DNA of 64,000 nucleotides from Carettochelys insculpta (lineage: Eukaryota > Chordata > Testudines > Carettochelyidae), in NCBI RefSeq assembly GCF_033958435.1, contig NC_134144.1:6938010-7002009 (forward strand), read 5' to 3'. The translations under genes and the position numbers were made by a program. Below are positions 11,655 through 23,354 of the stretch, piece by piece (positions within the stretch are counted from its first letter, which is position 1; the number at the start of each line of letters is the position of its first letter). Under the pieces are notes generated by a model that was given only the letters and a program-made list of their open reading frames with translations, was not told the DNA's origin and searched no databases.

Positions 11655-12190
11655 GTTATGTCCACACTGCAGTTAAAAGAAACCCTTCACCATTTAGGCT
11701 TCGTCTACACTAGGCAGGTAAGTCGATTGCAGATATGCAATTCTAGCTGTGGCATTTGAGTAGTTAGAATTGACTTATCTGCAATTGACTTACCTGGCCA
11801 TCTGCACTGCGGAAGGTTGATGGGAGAGTTTCTCCCATCAACCTTCCTTACTCCTTGCAGTAGTGAGGAGTACAGGGGTTGACTGCCAACCTGATAGGTC
11901 AATATCATCTGTCTCTACCAGGCATGGAAAATTGAACACCAGAAGATTGACCCTGAGCAGGTCGATCTTCCAGGTAATGTAGACATGGCCTAAGTGTCAG
12001 GACCTGGGCCAGTTGCCTCTGGTTCTTAGGGTCTGGGCCATACAAAACTGATGTTTGGGTCTTGACTGGCTCCCACACTCTGAGACTCTGTGAACGGGGA
12101 AGATCTCAGCTCCTGGGATCCAGTCAGAGCCCCAACATCTGCACTGCAATTCGACAGTCCTGCAAGTCTGAGCTAGCTGAACTTGGCCTA
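11655..12190. mobile_element. Outer MITE interrupted by family A MITE
   Basis: Sequence either side of the 11697-11990 MITE belongs to another inverted-repeat element. Left: TATGTCCACACTGCAGTTAA. Right: a long stretch containing CATCTGCACTGCAATTCGAC and GAGCTAGCTGAACTTGG. The inverted pair CACACTGCAGTT / GCACTGCAATT and the GTCCACACTGCA end are typical of dispersed sauropsid MITEs. It must predate the inner insertion. Its exact ends are not resolved. Confidence 0.55.
11697..11990 (+). mobile_element. Harbinger-like MITE, family A, nested
   Basis: Starts GGCTTCGTCTACACTAGG and ends GGTAATGTAGACATGGCC. The flanks are TTA on the left and TAA on the right, compatible with a TWA target altered by one change. 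It contains GTCGATTGCAGATATGCAAT and GGTCGATCTTCCAG shared with the family. A local palindrome, AAGGTTGATGGGAGAG/CTCCCATCAACCTTCC, lies in its centre. Confidence 0.85.
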
Positions 12191-12199
12191 CCAGTGTCA

Positions 12200-13146
12200 A
12201 ACCACAAGTCTTTTATCACTATGTGGATGTACCAGTAGGGACACTAGCAGATGTCTACGTCTGTGAGCAGTGAATGAAAGTACAGATGTGTTTCAAGGCA
12301 GCGCCTCAGTTGTTTTCTTGGGATACTTCTCCACTCACTATGTAGAATTCTGTGCCAATGGTATTTTAAGAACCTTTAAATAGAAGCTTGTCGGAGAGAA
12401 ATATTGCTAGGTTGTAGCTGTCCTTATGAAGATACATAGCTAGCATGAAACTCAGACTGGACTAGAGTAACTAGTAAACTACAGTAACAAGAATGAGAAA
12501 TAAATGTTAACTTTTCACTAAATTTCAATATGAGCTTCTTGATGACTGTGTACAGCTGACGGGTGCTAAAATGGTCATCAGTGATCCTTTCCTCCAGCGA
12601 GGGACAAGAGAAAATTGTCTTGAGAGACTATGTGAAACAGCAAACACTCAGAAACTTCCCAGAGGAAAAATTATTGGCTCTAGACACAGATTGGTTTACT
12701 AAAAACACCTTTCAAGAACTATATTGTATGTCAGGGTGCATTAAAGGATGTAAAACCAAAGGCATTGTGAGAGGCTATATGACAAGAGGACATATGGGGA
12801 CCACTATAAAAGTCATTTATGTGGTAGCCTGCAGAAGGTCAATATATTTCAGCTATTGGCAATGAGTGTTCCAGGCACTTGGAAAGAGAAATGCTGTCAT
12901 CAGCTTCTGTCAGGGCAGGTTGGCAAGTAAGCAACTGTAGATGGATGTCTTCAAAGAGACAAATAGGAATGAAGTACCCGACTCCCATTGATGCCCAGCT
13001 GCTCTTTGTGATGTATGAAAATCTTCTGCAGCATTCTACCCCTTCTGCATCCTCTCAAGCTGGTTTAGGTTCTGTCTATGCTGTGAGCTAGGGGTGTGAT
13101 TCCACTGCTCATGTACACATACCTGAGCAAACAGTGGGAACTACAC
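12200..13146. other. Gene-free sequence with a 100-codon frame
   Basis: A plus-strand frame at 12563-12865 (100 codons) and one at 12879-13091 show no family signature, no splice context and no codon pattern that would set them apart. No repeat ends are recognised. Probably non-coding. Confidence 0.4.
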
Positions 13147-13148
13147 TA

Positions 13149-13436
13149 CAGGTTGAACCTCTCTAGTCTGGCACCCTCAAACCAAACCAGAGAACGTTGA
13201 CCATTGTCTAGCAATATTACCAACACTTTCACTGCTTGCTGGGCTTTTAGAAGCTATTTAGGGGTAAATAACAGCACCCAACATTGAAAGCCAGAATTGG
13301 TGGATGTTAAAAAGTTTTATGGGACCATGGAAAGCTTGGCCACACCTATGTTAAATGGTTACCCGGATAACGAAAATGATGCTGGACAACAGATGTTGCC
13401 AGATCAGTGTGTGCCAGATTAGGGAAGTTCAACCTG
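13149..13436. mobile_element. Tc1/mariner-like MITE (288 bp)
   Basis: Begins CAGGTTGAACCTCTCTAGTC and ends GGGAAGTTCAACCTG, inverted repeats flanked by TA on both sides (13147-13148 and 13437-13438), the target duplication of Tc1/mariner elements. The second full copy is 62944-63242. No transposase frame is present. Confidence 0.85.
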
Positions 13437-13677
13437 TAATGGGAATATGAAAAGCGAGGTACTACAGTAGCATGGGCAGTGACAGCAGAAGCATGACTGA
13501 GCCATACAAAGTATGTGCCCCCCGTTTCCAGACCAATTAGCACTCAGCCATGTCTCTGCTGCCCAAGCTACCATGGCTACACTATTTATACCCCTGCTAG
13601 TTTTCATCAAGCTACTGTGAGTACAGGCACACAAGCAGAGGGATCGTGCCACTAGCTTGTAACGCAGACAGAGACAT

Positions 13678-14010
13678 AAAAAAGTAAGGCTGGAAGGGAC
13701 GCTGATCATTCATCTAGCTTCCCACTCCATGCTGAGACACGAGTCAGTATTTATAAAGGATCCCTGAGAATGTTTGTCTAACCTGTTCTTGCAAATCTCC
13801 AATGCAGATTCCACAACCTCCCTTGGTGACTCAACTACCCATAAAGTTATTAAGTTTCTTAATGTCTGACTAAATTGCCATTGATGAAGATGAAGCTCAT
13901 TACTATTTCTCCTGCCTCCTGTGGATATGGAGAATAAAACACAGAAAGACTGGCCCCCTATAGACCAACGTCGAAACCATCTTTCCGCTCTGCAGGGTGA
14001 CCTATTCCAC
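13678..14010 (-). repeat. CR1 LINE 3' fragment
   Basis: Plus strand shows GGCTGGAAGGGACGCTGATC, TTGTCTAACCTGTTCTTGCA and GATTCCACAACCTCCCTTGG, the reverse complement of a CR1 3' region. This copy is more diverged than the 3150 copy. The 96- and 100-codon minus-strand frames over it follow LINE sequence and are not genes. Confidence 0.8.
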
Positions 14011-14214
14011 ACCCTTGGGTTCTTTGAATATAGATCAGTTGGAGCCTGTGAGAGAGTGCTCAGAAGCCATTAGAAATACTTTAATGGGAGTCACTTGTCT
14101 TCCTATTTTATTCTCCCCCTTCCTGCTCTAACAGAATAGCAGTGGAACCAGCACTATCCTGTTTTGCTGGTGTATCAGATATGTAACAACATAATGAAGT
14201 CTGATTCTCTCCTT

Positions 14215-14305
14215 CAGCAAAACAAAACAGCAGACATATAGCACTTTAAAGACTAACACAATAATTTACTGGGTGATGAGGTTCTGTGGGACAGACCCCA
14301 CTTTT
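14215..14305 (-). repeat. Penelope-like element 3' end, short
   Basis: Contains AGCACTTTAAAGACTAACAC, TTTACTGGGTGATGAGGTTC and GTGGGACAGACC, the reverse complement of the PLE 3' terminal region (hairpin and GTTAGTCTTTAAAGTGCTA). Strongly truncated. Confidence 0.7.
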
Positions 14306-14914
14306 CCAAATTTCCTTCACATGCATGATCAAGTAATGGGGTGGCTGTATTACCATATACTGCAGGACACTCTCAAACCATAACCTTCTGGGCTGCACTG
14401 TTCCTTAGGCGGACTCTTAGCTTTTATAGCTGCAGCCGTGGGAGTAGAATGGCATCTCCACAGCTGGCGGGTGAGGTGGCCAGGCATGCAGCTCCATGCT
14501 TCAAGAGGTTTCTCGTGAATTGAATGGAGTCAGCCATCTGGTTGCCCACTCTCCCGCTAACAGAACACTCCAGGTGAAGGGAATTAGCCAGCTGAGTGGC
14601 CCCTGGACAGTCCAGGCACAGAGTGCATGCTTGTCGTGGAAAATGCCAATTGAGAAAATGAGTTGCTGTCAGCTGAGGCACCTTAGAAAGGGATTAAAGG
14701 CTAAAAGAGGGCTAAGGGGTTGTGTGTGGTGGGAGAGGGGAAAGTCAGGGGCTGTTACAAAATCCAGGAGTTTTACTGGGTGCTAGTTTCACAGTGAATT
14801 TCTCAAAGACATGCTTGTGCTGTCAGGCCTTTCCTTTTTCTTTCTGATATGGGTATAGTCCTGAGTAAGAAAATATTCTGTAATACCAAACACGCACCAC
14901 CTGGTGTTTCTACA
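14306..14914. other. Gene-free unique sequence
   Basis: Slightly GC-richer than its surroundings. Overlapping frames of 60-96 codons on both strands (14341-14786) lack recognisable domains. Confidence 0.45.
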
Positions 14915-14917
14915 GTA

Positions 14918-15213
14918 GACCAGGTCTACACTAGGAAAATAAGTCGATTTCAGATGCATAATTCTAGCTGTGGCAATAGTGTAACTAGAGTTGACATATC
15001 TGCAATCAACTTTCTTGGCCATCCGCACGGAAGACAGTTGATGGGAGAGTTTCTCCTGTCGATGTACCTTTCTACTTGCAATAGCAAGGAGTAGAGGCGT
15101 GGACTGTTGACCCCTGATAGGTTGATTTTATGCGTCCCTACCAGGTACACTAAATCAAACCCCAAAAGATTGATGCTGAGCAGGTCAATCTTCCGAGTAA
15201 CGTAGACGTGGCC
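14918..15213 (+). mobile_element. Harbinger-like MITE, family A
   Basis: Begins GACCAGGTCTACACTAGG and ends GTAACGTAGACGTGGCC, with flanking GTA and TTA (one difference). It carries AAGTCGATTTCAGATGCATA and TAGGTTGATTTTATGCGTCC in common with 11697 and 53763. It is one of the fuller copies and is the orientation reference used here. Confidence 0.85.
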
Positions 15214-15216
15214 TTA

Positions 15217-16689
15217 GAAAAATTACCAGCTGGAACAATACATGTAGGTTTTCCAGCAGTTTTCTCACACGGTGCAGCTGTGGACAGACTTTGTTTTATT
15301 GGGCAAAAGAAAATTACTATGCTTCATGTAATCAGCACAAGATGACATGTAGGGTTTGTCTGGCTGTGAGCCATCATGAAGGTACGAGTCCATATTGACT
15401 CTTATGGCATTATTCAACTGAAGAGGTTTGCCGCTTGTCAAACAACTTAAACTTAGGAGGAAGCTTTATGGAAAATACTCCATGCAGGATCACAGTGTTG
15501 CATAACAGTGCTTTCTGGAAATATTTAGATAAGTGTATGGGCTTCTTATGGCATTTGAAAAACCGGGACATGGCACTCTTTTGTCAGCAGCTTGATGAGG
15601 ACAATGTTCATATTTAATTAATATAACTTTGTGGTAATCGCTCTGAGAGTGTGCAAAGCTGAGCTGAGAGAAAACAACAGCACCAAAGCCCAGCAATGCA
15701 GAATGAAATTATCAGTTTAATGAGCTGTGAAATTATCCATTCTGTTGTATGGGAAATTAACCACAGCTCACATTATAGCCTGCCATGGTTGATAGAGTTC
15801 AGTCAGGACTATCCAGGAAAGTAGTTGCCTTTGCTATGCAGACTCTGACATGTAGCTCCAGGATGATTTTGAATGGATTTTGTCAGCCGCAAGATACCGA
15901 AAGGGGCAAAAGGCTGCTGTTTCCATAGCAAAATCGTCATGGTTTTTCCTTCATAACTTCCTCAGCCCATTTATCACCTCCCAGGCAGGATGTGTGGTGG
16001 GCTGCCAGGAGTAAACTGTATTTTCAAGATCCATAACATTTCTTGAAGGGAAGGCAAACCCGAGGTCTGTTCATTTTCTAAGGGATGGGATAGGGGAATG
16101 CTTCAGCATGCCCATCAAATGTGGATCTTGTACTCTGAAATCAACAATACCCTCCTGCAGGAACTTGGGAATCTTATGCCTTCCTAGATAGTCTATCTGA
16201 CAGCCAGTGGTTTAAGTAGCTGACCTGTGAGAGAACTAATGGAATAAGCAGCTCATCAACACGTACCTGGAGGTCACTGCCCTTCTGTGCACGCCAAAGA
16301 TCACACCCCATCATCTTCTTTAGAATCGAGCGCTGTGGCTGGGAAGATACAAAATAAAGGGTTTTCAGAAAACACAACATAACACCAAGGCAATTGCTTT
16401 AGCTCTTGTGCAAATGGAAAATGAGCTATCATCCACAATCACTTGGATCTTGCAGAGGTGAGTAGTGTGTGGATTCCAGGTGGGGGTACTGGCCACATGC
16501 CTGACTACATGCCAGAGCCAATAACTAGTTTTCTGCCCAACCCTGACTGAAGTCCCTGAGAACATAGATGTACTGTTGCTCTGCTGGATTCCAGCTTCAT
16601 CAGCTAATTCCCCTGAATGGTTGCTCCAGCAGTACTGTAACTTGGTGGGGTTTAGTCTCCCACACTAATGAAACAGGAGAGATCTGCGA
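15217..16689. other. Gene-free unique sequence
   Basis: No recognised repeat boundary. Short frames (15435, 15490, 16174, 16365) have no recognisable domain. Confidence 0.45.
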
Positions 16690-17275
16690 CCACATTACAG
16701 TGATAGAGCTACTGTACACATTTGAATCCTGAACAACACACAAGCATCATCTGAAGGCACTTGAACAGTATAATCAACGCTGCCTCGTGAGAATCCTTAA
16801 TAGTTCTTGTGAGATGAGATGCGTGAACACGAGCATCCTGGAGGAGTCGAACATGGACAGCACTGAAGCCATTATCATTTGCCAACAACTTTGTTGGATG
16901 GGTCATGTGGCTTGGATGTCTGATCAGCAGCTCCCAAAACAGATTCTGTTTTCCAAGTTGGAGGAAGAACAGAGGAGCATTCAGTGCCAGCGAAAGCGAT
17001 ATATGGACACGCTGAAGGCACACGTGAAAAAGTGCAGCATTGGTGTCGACACTCAGGAGAACCAGGACTGTCCCCAGTGGAGAGCAGTAATCCATGAGGG
17101 GCTGGTGCAATTTGAGAGGTCCAGTCGCAGTACAGACGAGGAGAGGTGGAGAAAAAGAAAAGACCGGCAAAAACTGCCCTGTGCCCCTCCAATAGCTACC
17201 AGCTCTGGCCCCTTCTGCGATAAGCCCTGCGGCTCTAGAATCGGGCTGGTCAGCCATCCATGGGCTCACAAATAG
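16690..17275 (+). pseudogene. Non-LTR retrotransposon ORF2 C-terminal region
   Basis: In one frame the plus strand reads ...LLYTFES-stop-TTHKHHLKALEQYNQRC, then continues open from 16733 to a stop at 17273. The motif order (LLY-x-x-E-S-W, HLKALEQ, RCL-x-RIL, a W-x-GHV-x-x-M block, LPKQ, then a K/R-rich stretch and a terminal zinc finger) is that of the region after the reverse transcriptase in several non-LTR retrotransposons. TGA at 16730-16732 replaces the usual Trp codon. The terminal finger reads GPFCDKPCGSRIGLVSHPWA then H, so its first Cys has become Gly; the 3812 copy retains it. The stop, lost Cys and missing 5' part mark a dead copy. Clade not assigned. A 186-codon minus-strand frame here is an antisense shadow. 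Confidence 0.8.
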
Positions 17276-17440
17276 GAGGGTGACATGAAGATGTCCTACT
17301 CGTTAGCAAGTGACTACCAACAGAGATGGTGACTATGCCATTGCATACTGTTGAATTCTTGCAATACCTGATAGCTGTTTCTTTCAGCGTGTGTGGCTGT
17401 GCATTCATAACAAAAGCATATGTCAGCTCAAACACATTGG

Positions 17441-17804
17441 GGCTGTGGCCACACTAGCCCCTCCTTTTGGAGGGGCTATGGTAACTTGGCACTTTGGGAT
17501 ATGCTAATGAAGCACTACTATGAATATGCAGTGCCTCATTAGCATAATGGCTGGCAAGCTCGCTTTGGAACGTCTGGTTTTGAAACGAAGCTGCCCGTGT
17601 AGCTAGTTTTGGGAATAAGAGGCTTTGGAAATCGGGGGACCATTTCGAAAAGCCCCCCAAATATACGGGCACCTGTGTTTCAAAACCAGCAGTTTTGAAG
17701 CACGCGCGGCTGTCATTATGCTAATGAGGTGATGCATATTCATGGTGGCACCTCATCAGCATAACCCAAAGTGCCACATTACCATAGCCCCTCTGAACAC
17801 AGCC
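17441..17804. mobile_element. Palindromic MITE, family B (364 bp)
   Basis: Begins GGCTGTGGCCACACTAGCCC and ends GAACACAGCC, flanked by a perfect 3-bp TSD, TGG (17438-17440 and 17805-17807). The two halves are largely inverse copies: CTATGGTAACTTGGCACTTT on the left pairs with AAAGTGCCACATTACCATAG on the right. POU octamer matches ATGCWAAT occur at 17501-17508, 17538-17545 and 17718-17725. Related to 44281 and 45969. Non-coding. Confidence 0.85.
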
Positions 17805-17807
17805 TGG

Positions 17808-19960
17808 CAGTATTGTGTCCTACAGCATAAAATTGATTTATGGTCAGCTATTATGTTGATTTTACAGCTTTCAGCAACTCCTGGTGCGGTTGTCATACCT
17901 CCTATTTTTTCCAGGCTGTCTGTCTGAGTGGTGGGGTTGTGTCTACTTTGGTTTGTTAGAAACCCTTTCTCCTGACAACTCTGCTAGTTGGAATGGCACC
18001 TGCTGTCTGAATGGGAAATGGATGAGTAACCTGGAAATCATAACACCATTAGGCAATAGAGTCCCTTATTTATCAGAAGAATGTTAACTTTTTGGGTTAT
18101 GCTTTTAAAAAAAAATAATCAAAAGCCATATGCCACAGAAAAAGTGAATCTATTATTGTTTCAGCTACTTTCCTCATTTATTCTGTCCCCAGGTCATTCA
18201 ATTTACTGCTAAGCATATGCTTTCCTTTAGCATAAAGAAGGCTGCCACCAAACACGGTATCTTTTTTTAAATGGATTGTGGTGTAATGTAACATTTACCG
18301 TTTGTAATGTGACCTTTGCATTTTATCTCCTTGACACATTCAACCTGCACGGCTTCTAGGTCTAGATTCATATAGCTGATAAGAACAATAATGAATTTCT
18401 GGCATTTGCAATAAATTGATCATTAGATGGTTACTGTGTGATTTTTTTTTAAGGAAGTAGACCAGAAAATTGGATTTCTTTGGATTCTTCGTGAACATTT
18501 GTCCAAAAATAAGCTCTCATGATTACTTTGATACAGCAGATTATTTCATTGTCTCATTAGCAATGGCTAAAGTGAAAAGACCCTTGACATGTTCTTCTAG
18601 CTGACAACTTTTGTCTTAGATTTCATTTCCACTTTGAGCATAGCCCTTGTCCTTCCAGGAAAGTTTTACAATTGTTTGCACTCTCTGAGAATCTATATGA
18701 CCTTTGCAGTAGTTGTCTTCTGAGGAGTGACATAACATTGTTAACATTGATCTTCCTAAAGCAAAGTGCTATACTACCTTCCCCCTGGCCCTTACCTAGC
18801 CTTTGAGTGCAGTCAGTGTTCATACATGAAAAATCATATTTAGCTTACGGTATATACAACTTTATGAACTGTTTTATTTGCCACAGTAGCCAGTGAACAG
18901 TGATCAGATTTTCTGGGTCAAGTCTTGTGTTGGGGGCGGGGTGTGAAAATATAATCAAGATTATTCTGCTAGACACTATTAAAACTTAAGGACATTTTCA
19001 GTTACTTTCCAGCACATTCATTTGTTTCAAACAAATTAAGTACTGTATAAGGAACCTTGTGTTGTACGGATTATAACAGTAGTCCCAACTGGGACCCGTG
19101 GCGTTACCACCTGCCCCAAAGAATTAATGGCCTTAATAGATAACGCAAAGGATTGGAGAAAGACAGCATCATTATCTCCATTCTACAGATGAGGAATTGA
19201 GACTGTAAGATTGTGATTTTTTTTAAACCGTCCATATCCTGAATACCAGTGCCTTAACCACATGGCCATCCTTTTGCTCATAACGTGCCTGTGCTTCTCC
19301 ATGTATATTAAACACTGTCTTGTATTTAACCTCTCATCTCTCTACTTTAGTTATCCCGACTGTCATAATTAGCAGGTCCTCTCTTGAAACTGTCTATGGG
19401 AGTAACATGACATGCACAGTATTCAAGGCGTACTGCTTGAGTCCTGAGTTAAAACCTCACATTTTTGCATAGAGTGAGTTGAAAATTTTTAACTACCATT
19501 TATGAGGACAAAAACTGCTGTTTTGACAGGATAGAAAGTGATGCGGGTAGACCAGGGCTCTTGAAGCTCCTTCTGAAAGCCATAGTGTCTTAGCACACCC
19601 TATCCTAAAAAAGAGGAGTGGAGGTGGGTCCTCCAAGCTGCCTAGAGTGCCTTTCTGTCATGTATCCAATTGGAGAGCATCTGCAATGCAACAACAAACA
19701 AGGCCCAAACCGGTCATGTGAAAGAAACTGCACCATTAGAGACAGTCAGTTACCGCCTGGATCCCAGGGAGTGTGGATGGTGCCCCTGGCTAGCTGAAGG
19801 ACCTCCAATAGAGCAAAAGCAGCAAGAAGGAGCTGCTGGCACTGAGTACAAGACTACAGCTGACTGATAAGTGTAAAATACACATACATGAGCCCAAGAA
19901 AAAGAAATGAACTTTAATTAAAGGGGCACAGCAAGTACTTGCAGGGTCTGTAGTCTAGGA
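17808..19960. other. Gene-free sequence, SINE trace
   Basis: Mostly unique AT-rich DNA. A weak MIR-like trace (CATTCTACAGATGAGGAATT ... CCTTAACCACATGGCCATCC) lies at about 19172-19272. No coding evidence. The region 18290-18560 is AT-rich and repeat-free. Confidence 0.5.
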
Positions 19961-20442
19961 TCTGGAACTGTGGTCAGGCCTGAGGTCCCCCGACCACTGC
20001 CCACTGGGCAAATGACCCAAACATGGAGCTGTGGTACACCCTTAGAAGAGGAGCTGAACTATGTAGCAGCACAGCTCAAGAGCTGGATCCAGAAAGGCTC
20101 AAAAAAAGGTGAAAAGTCCCCAGGGAAAAAGCTCTGAGTCATGGCTGCATTGCAGGGTGGATGGACTATGTGATGGTTAACCCAGAAAAGGCTGAAGGAC
20201 TGAATTAGGACTGAGCCCAGGGCAGAGTGCTGAAAGACACAGGCGAATGGAGGAAGGGTACAGCGCTAGGCCCCTGTTGGACTATTTATGGACCTGGGCC
20301 AGGGAGGGATGTAAGCCAATATCAAAGGATGCTGAGATAAGCCCCCACTGCACGGTATACCCCAGAAAAGGTTTGTGTTGCTGCAGAGATAAGCTGTGTG
20401 AGATTCAGCCAGAAGACTGAGTAACTGAAGATAAGGGCAAAA
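19961..20442. repeat. Unclassified GC-richer repeat, tentative
   Basis: The purine-rich text (GGCTGAAGGACTGAATTAGG, GGACCTGGGCCAGGGAG) resembles in style the LTR-like segments at 31010 and 42700, but I cannot align ends or define TSDs. It could be an old LTR fragment. Confidence 0.3.
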
Positions 20443-20860
20443 ACAACAAGAAGTCCGGAGGCACCTTATAGACTAAAAGATAATTTGGAGCATAAGCTTT
20501 TGTGGGCAAAGACCTGCTTCATCAAATGATAAGGATTTTATTGAGCAAATGTTTCAAAGGGAAGTTACATCGTGCACAAGTTGAAACAAAGAAGTCAGGG
20601 GAATCTGGGGAGCAAAGTTGGGTTAAGGGGGACGAGTAAGCAAAAAGCACATTAAAAACAATAAATGTAACCTGTCCTGTCCTGAATGAAGATAGGTGGG
20701 TATTTAAACCACGATCTATAGATGTCCTTGGCAGGCACCATCCATGCAACAAAAAGAGTCTTAGTTTCTGATAAAGTAAATTGTCCTATGGGTGCAGAGT
20801 GCCCCACAATGCGCTGGGTCTTCTGTCCTCTTTGGTCTAGCAGAATACCTGAAACAATAA
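20443..20860 (-). repeat. Penelope-like element 3' region
   Basis: Begins with AAAAACAACAAGAAGTCC, GGCACCTTATAGACTAAAAG and GGAGCATAAGCTTTTGTGGG, the reverse complement of the PLE terminal hairpin region. The following ~330 bp to about 20860 have the expected spacing for its upstream part, but I could not align them base by base. Confidence 0.7.
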
Positions 20861-22955
20861 ACTTAGTCCATTGGGGAGGAAGAGGTTATCGCAATCGGAT
20901 AGGGAGGGAGTGCAGGCACAGTCGAGGGCGCTCAAGATGGATGCCAACTTGTTACAGAAGGATTTAAGGGAAACACACTGATTTGTTAAAACTCTTGTTG
21001 GGAAGTTATTGAAACAATTTGATAAGGTCAGCACAAAATATTTGGAATATTTCATTTTGCAAAAAGAGAAGTCCTAGATTTTGATGTTTTTTTTACCCCA
21101 GTGAAAAACTGTGAAACCACTGAATTTCCTATAAGCCAGACAACCCGTTTTTCACTGCCTTCTATTTTAGAAAACTAGAATTTCTGGTCATCATTTAAAT
21201 TTCATATCTCTAAGCAGCAATTAGGTGTTCTGGGAAGTATTAGCCATTATTAGGTAGGTAATTATTTTCCTTTATAACATTCCTTCATATTACTTCAGCA
21301 GAAGGTTAGGCTGTGGTATTGCTGATGTGGTGGTGGTGAAGCTCTGTGACTTATCAGGGCACAGGCTAGGCTAGTGTGGGGCTGTGTCACCCCTGTACTA
21401 CAATCTTGTGTGCCTTACAATGCCTTGTTGTACCAGCCGCCATCTGAGTCACATCCAAAGCCCAGTCCTGCGTGCCTGTAACTGCAGCCAGCCTGCCAGC
21501 TATATGTTGGCTCTCCCCAGCCTTGGTTATACTTCAGGGTGACCCCAACATACCCCTAGTCCTGGAACTTCCCCCAGAAATGTATTACTTTACGGCCGAA
21601 CCCTCTCCCAGCCAGTATAAATGTGTGAAGTCTGTTATTCCTTTCAGGAAATAACATGCCAGTTTATCATTTGAAATATTAAGACACTTCATCTTAGACA
21701 CACTGGATTAGATAAACACTAAAACAAGCTTATTAACTACAAAGAATTTTTTGTGTATAAGAGGTGATACGTAAAACTCAGGAACAATTACAAAACAAAG
21801 TTAAAATGTGTACAAAACTAGCTGAGGTGCAAAGCAAACTTTTTCATTGCATGCGCCAACAGAACACTGGCCAGTCTTCAGCACCCCTCCCTGGGCAGGC
21901 CAATGGCTGTTTTCTTTTTGCAGTCTCGGTACAGAGAATGAGGGCAGTCATCCTTCTGCACAGTTTGTGGAACCATTATATCGTGTAAAGTCAGTTCCAC
22001 AATTCATGTGCTTAACTTCTGCACCTCGCTGAAGCAGAGCCTGCTCTGCTATTTCATAAGTGCAGTTCACTTACATTTCCATAATAGCTATGCCCTCCAA
22101 CACCAAGAAAAGAACATTACTATCTCCAGAGAATTATGAACATAAGGTAGGATCTCTACCCCTTACACTGGTTAAAATGGCTGGAATGACATAAAGGGGC
22201 AACAAAAATCTCTGGCTGGAGTTTTTTTTTTTTTTAGTACAGGCCCTGCAGAACATAAACAAAGGGTATGGTCCCTTAACTCTCTCTTACAACAGATTTA
22301 AATGGAGGATTCCTTCACACAGCAGTTTGAAGAAGTTTTCACTCAGTCCTTAACAATGCTACGCTCTGAATACAACCGTGTTGGTTTTTTTTTTGTGGTG
22401 ACAGTCACAGACAGAAGCCAATGCCTGATAGGAGGTTGTAGTGAATTGTTGACTGAGTTGTTGGCAATTTGGAGATAATGGGAAAAAAACCTTTGGTATT
22501 TCATTCTTAATTTTAATCTTTTAATCTTCCAAGTGAAGTGTGCCCTTCTACTTAGCAGAATTTTTGTTTGCTAATTAAATATGTGCTTAACTCCATCCCT
22601 GTTCTATAGAATACAGGCATGCTTAACTCTCTGTTGTGCTGAATCAAGAAAGGAACAAAGAATACATAACCATTATTCTCACCCTTGCACGTCTGTTTGT
22701 GTTTGCTTAGAAACGTATTTCTGGATTGAGGCCGAAATACCACATTTATAGAAATGATATTGTATAAATATTTGCAATGGAATTGTTGATACTATTTTTC
22801 CCCACTTTCTTCAAATCCAGACTCCTTCTGTACCATGAGTTGAACCAACAGGCCTGCTGAGTGAGACATGAAAAATGGAATGTGTCTTAGAAAGCACCAA
22901 AATCATTTGATTGGTGTACTGTGATATTTATGGTCATATTTATCCGGGCTAAAAA
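20861..22955. other. Gene-free unique sequence
   Basis: No recognised repeat ends. T-runs lie near 22220-22236 and 22387. The 72-81-codon frames near 20722-21055 fall partly in PLE-derived sequence. No evidence of exons. Confidence 0.5.
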
Positions 22956-22958
22956 CCA

Positions 22959-23352
22959 GGCTATGTCTACAATAGAGGGTTTTGTCAACAAAACCCAAGG
23001 AATATCCAGGTTCCCAGGGTGTTCTATTGACAGTAAATGGACAGAAAGTAGCCCTTTCGTCAACATAATACTTTTGTTGACAGAGGCATAATACTTTTGT
23101 TGACAGAGATCTGTTGACAGAAAGCTGGTCTGAATGTTCCAGGGGGGCCCTCTGTCGACAGACAGGGCTTCTGAGACACTGGGCAGCCATGTCTGCTGTT
23201 CTTCCAGTTGGCCATTTTGTCGAGAGAGCAGCCAGGCAGTCAAGCAGCTACTGTTGACGGAGCAGATTGCTCTTGAGATCTGCTTGCTAATTTGGCCGCA
23301 ATCTTCTGACAAAAACTTCTGTTGACAAAATCGCTGTATTCTAGACATAGCC
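22959..23352. mobile_element. Harbinger-like MITE, family C (GTTGACAG-rich)
   Basis: Begins GGCTATGTCTACAATAGAGG and ends TTCTAGACATAGCC, clear inverted repeats; subterminal GGTTTTGTCAACAAAACCC pairs with CTGTTGACAAAATCGC. The flanks CCA and ACA differ at one position. The motif GTTGACAG/CTGTCAAC and variants recur many times, including a duplicated CATAATACTTTTGTTGACAG block at 23068-23105. A 161-codon minus-strand frame across it is repeat-derived. Confidence 0.8.
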
Positions 23353-23354
23353 AC

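Noticed and set aside
16709..17269. 186-codon minus-strand frame
   Set aside because: It is antisense to the retrotransposon ORF2 fragment, whose sense strand carries recognisable motifs (HLKALEQ, LPKQ, terminal zinc finger).
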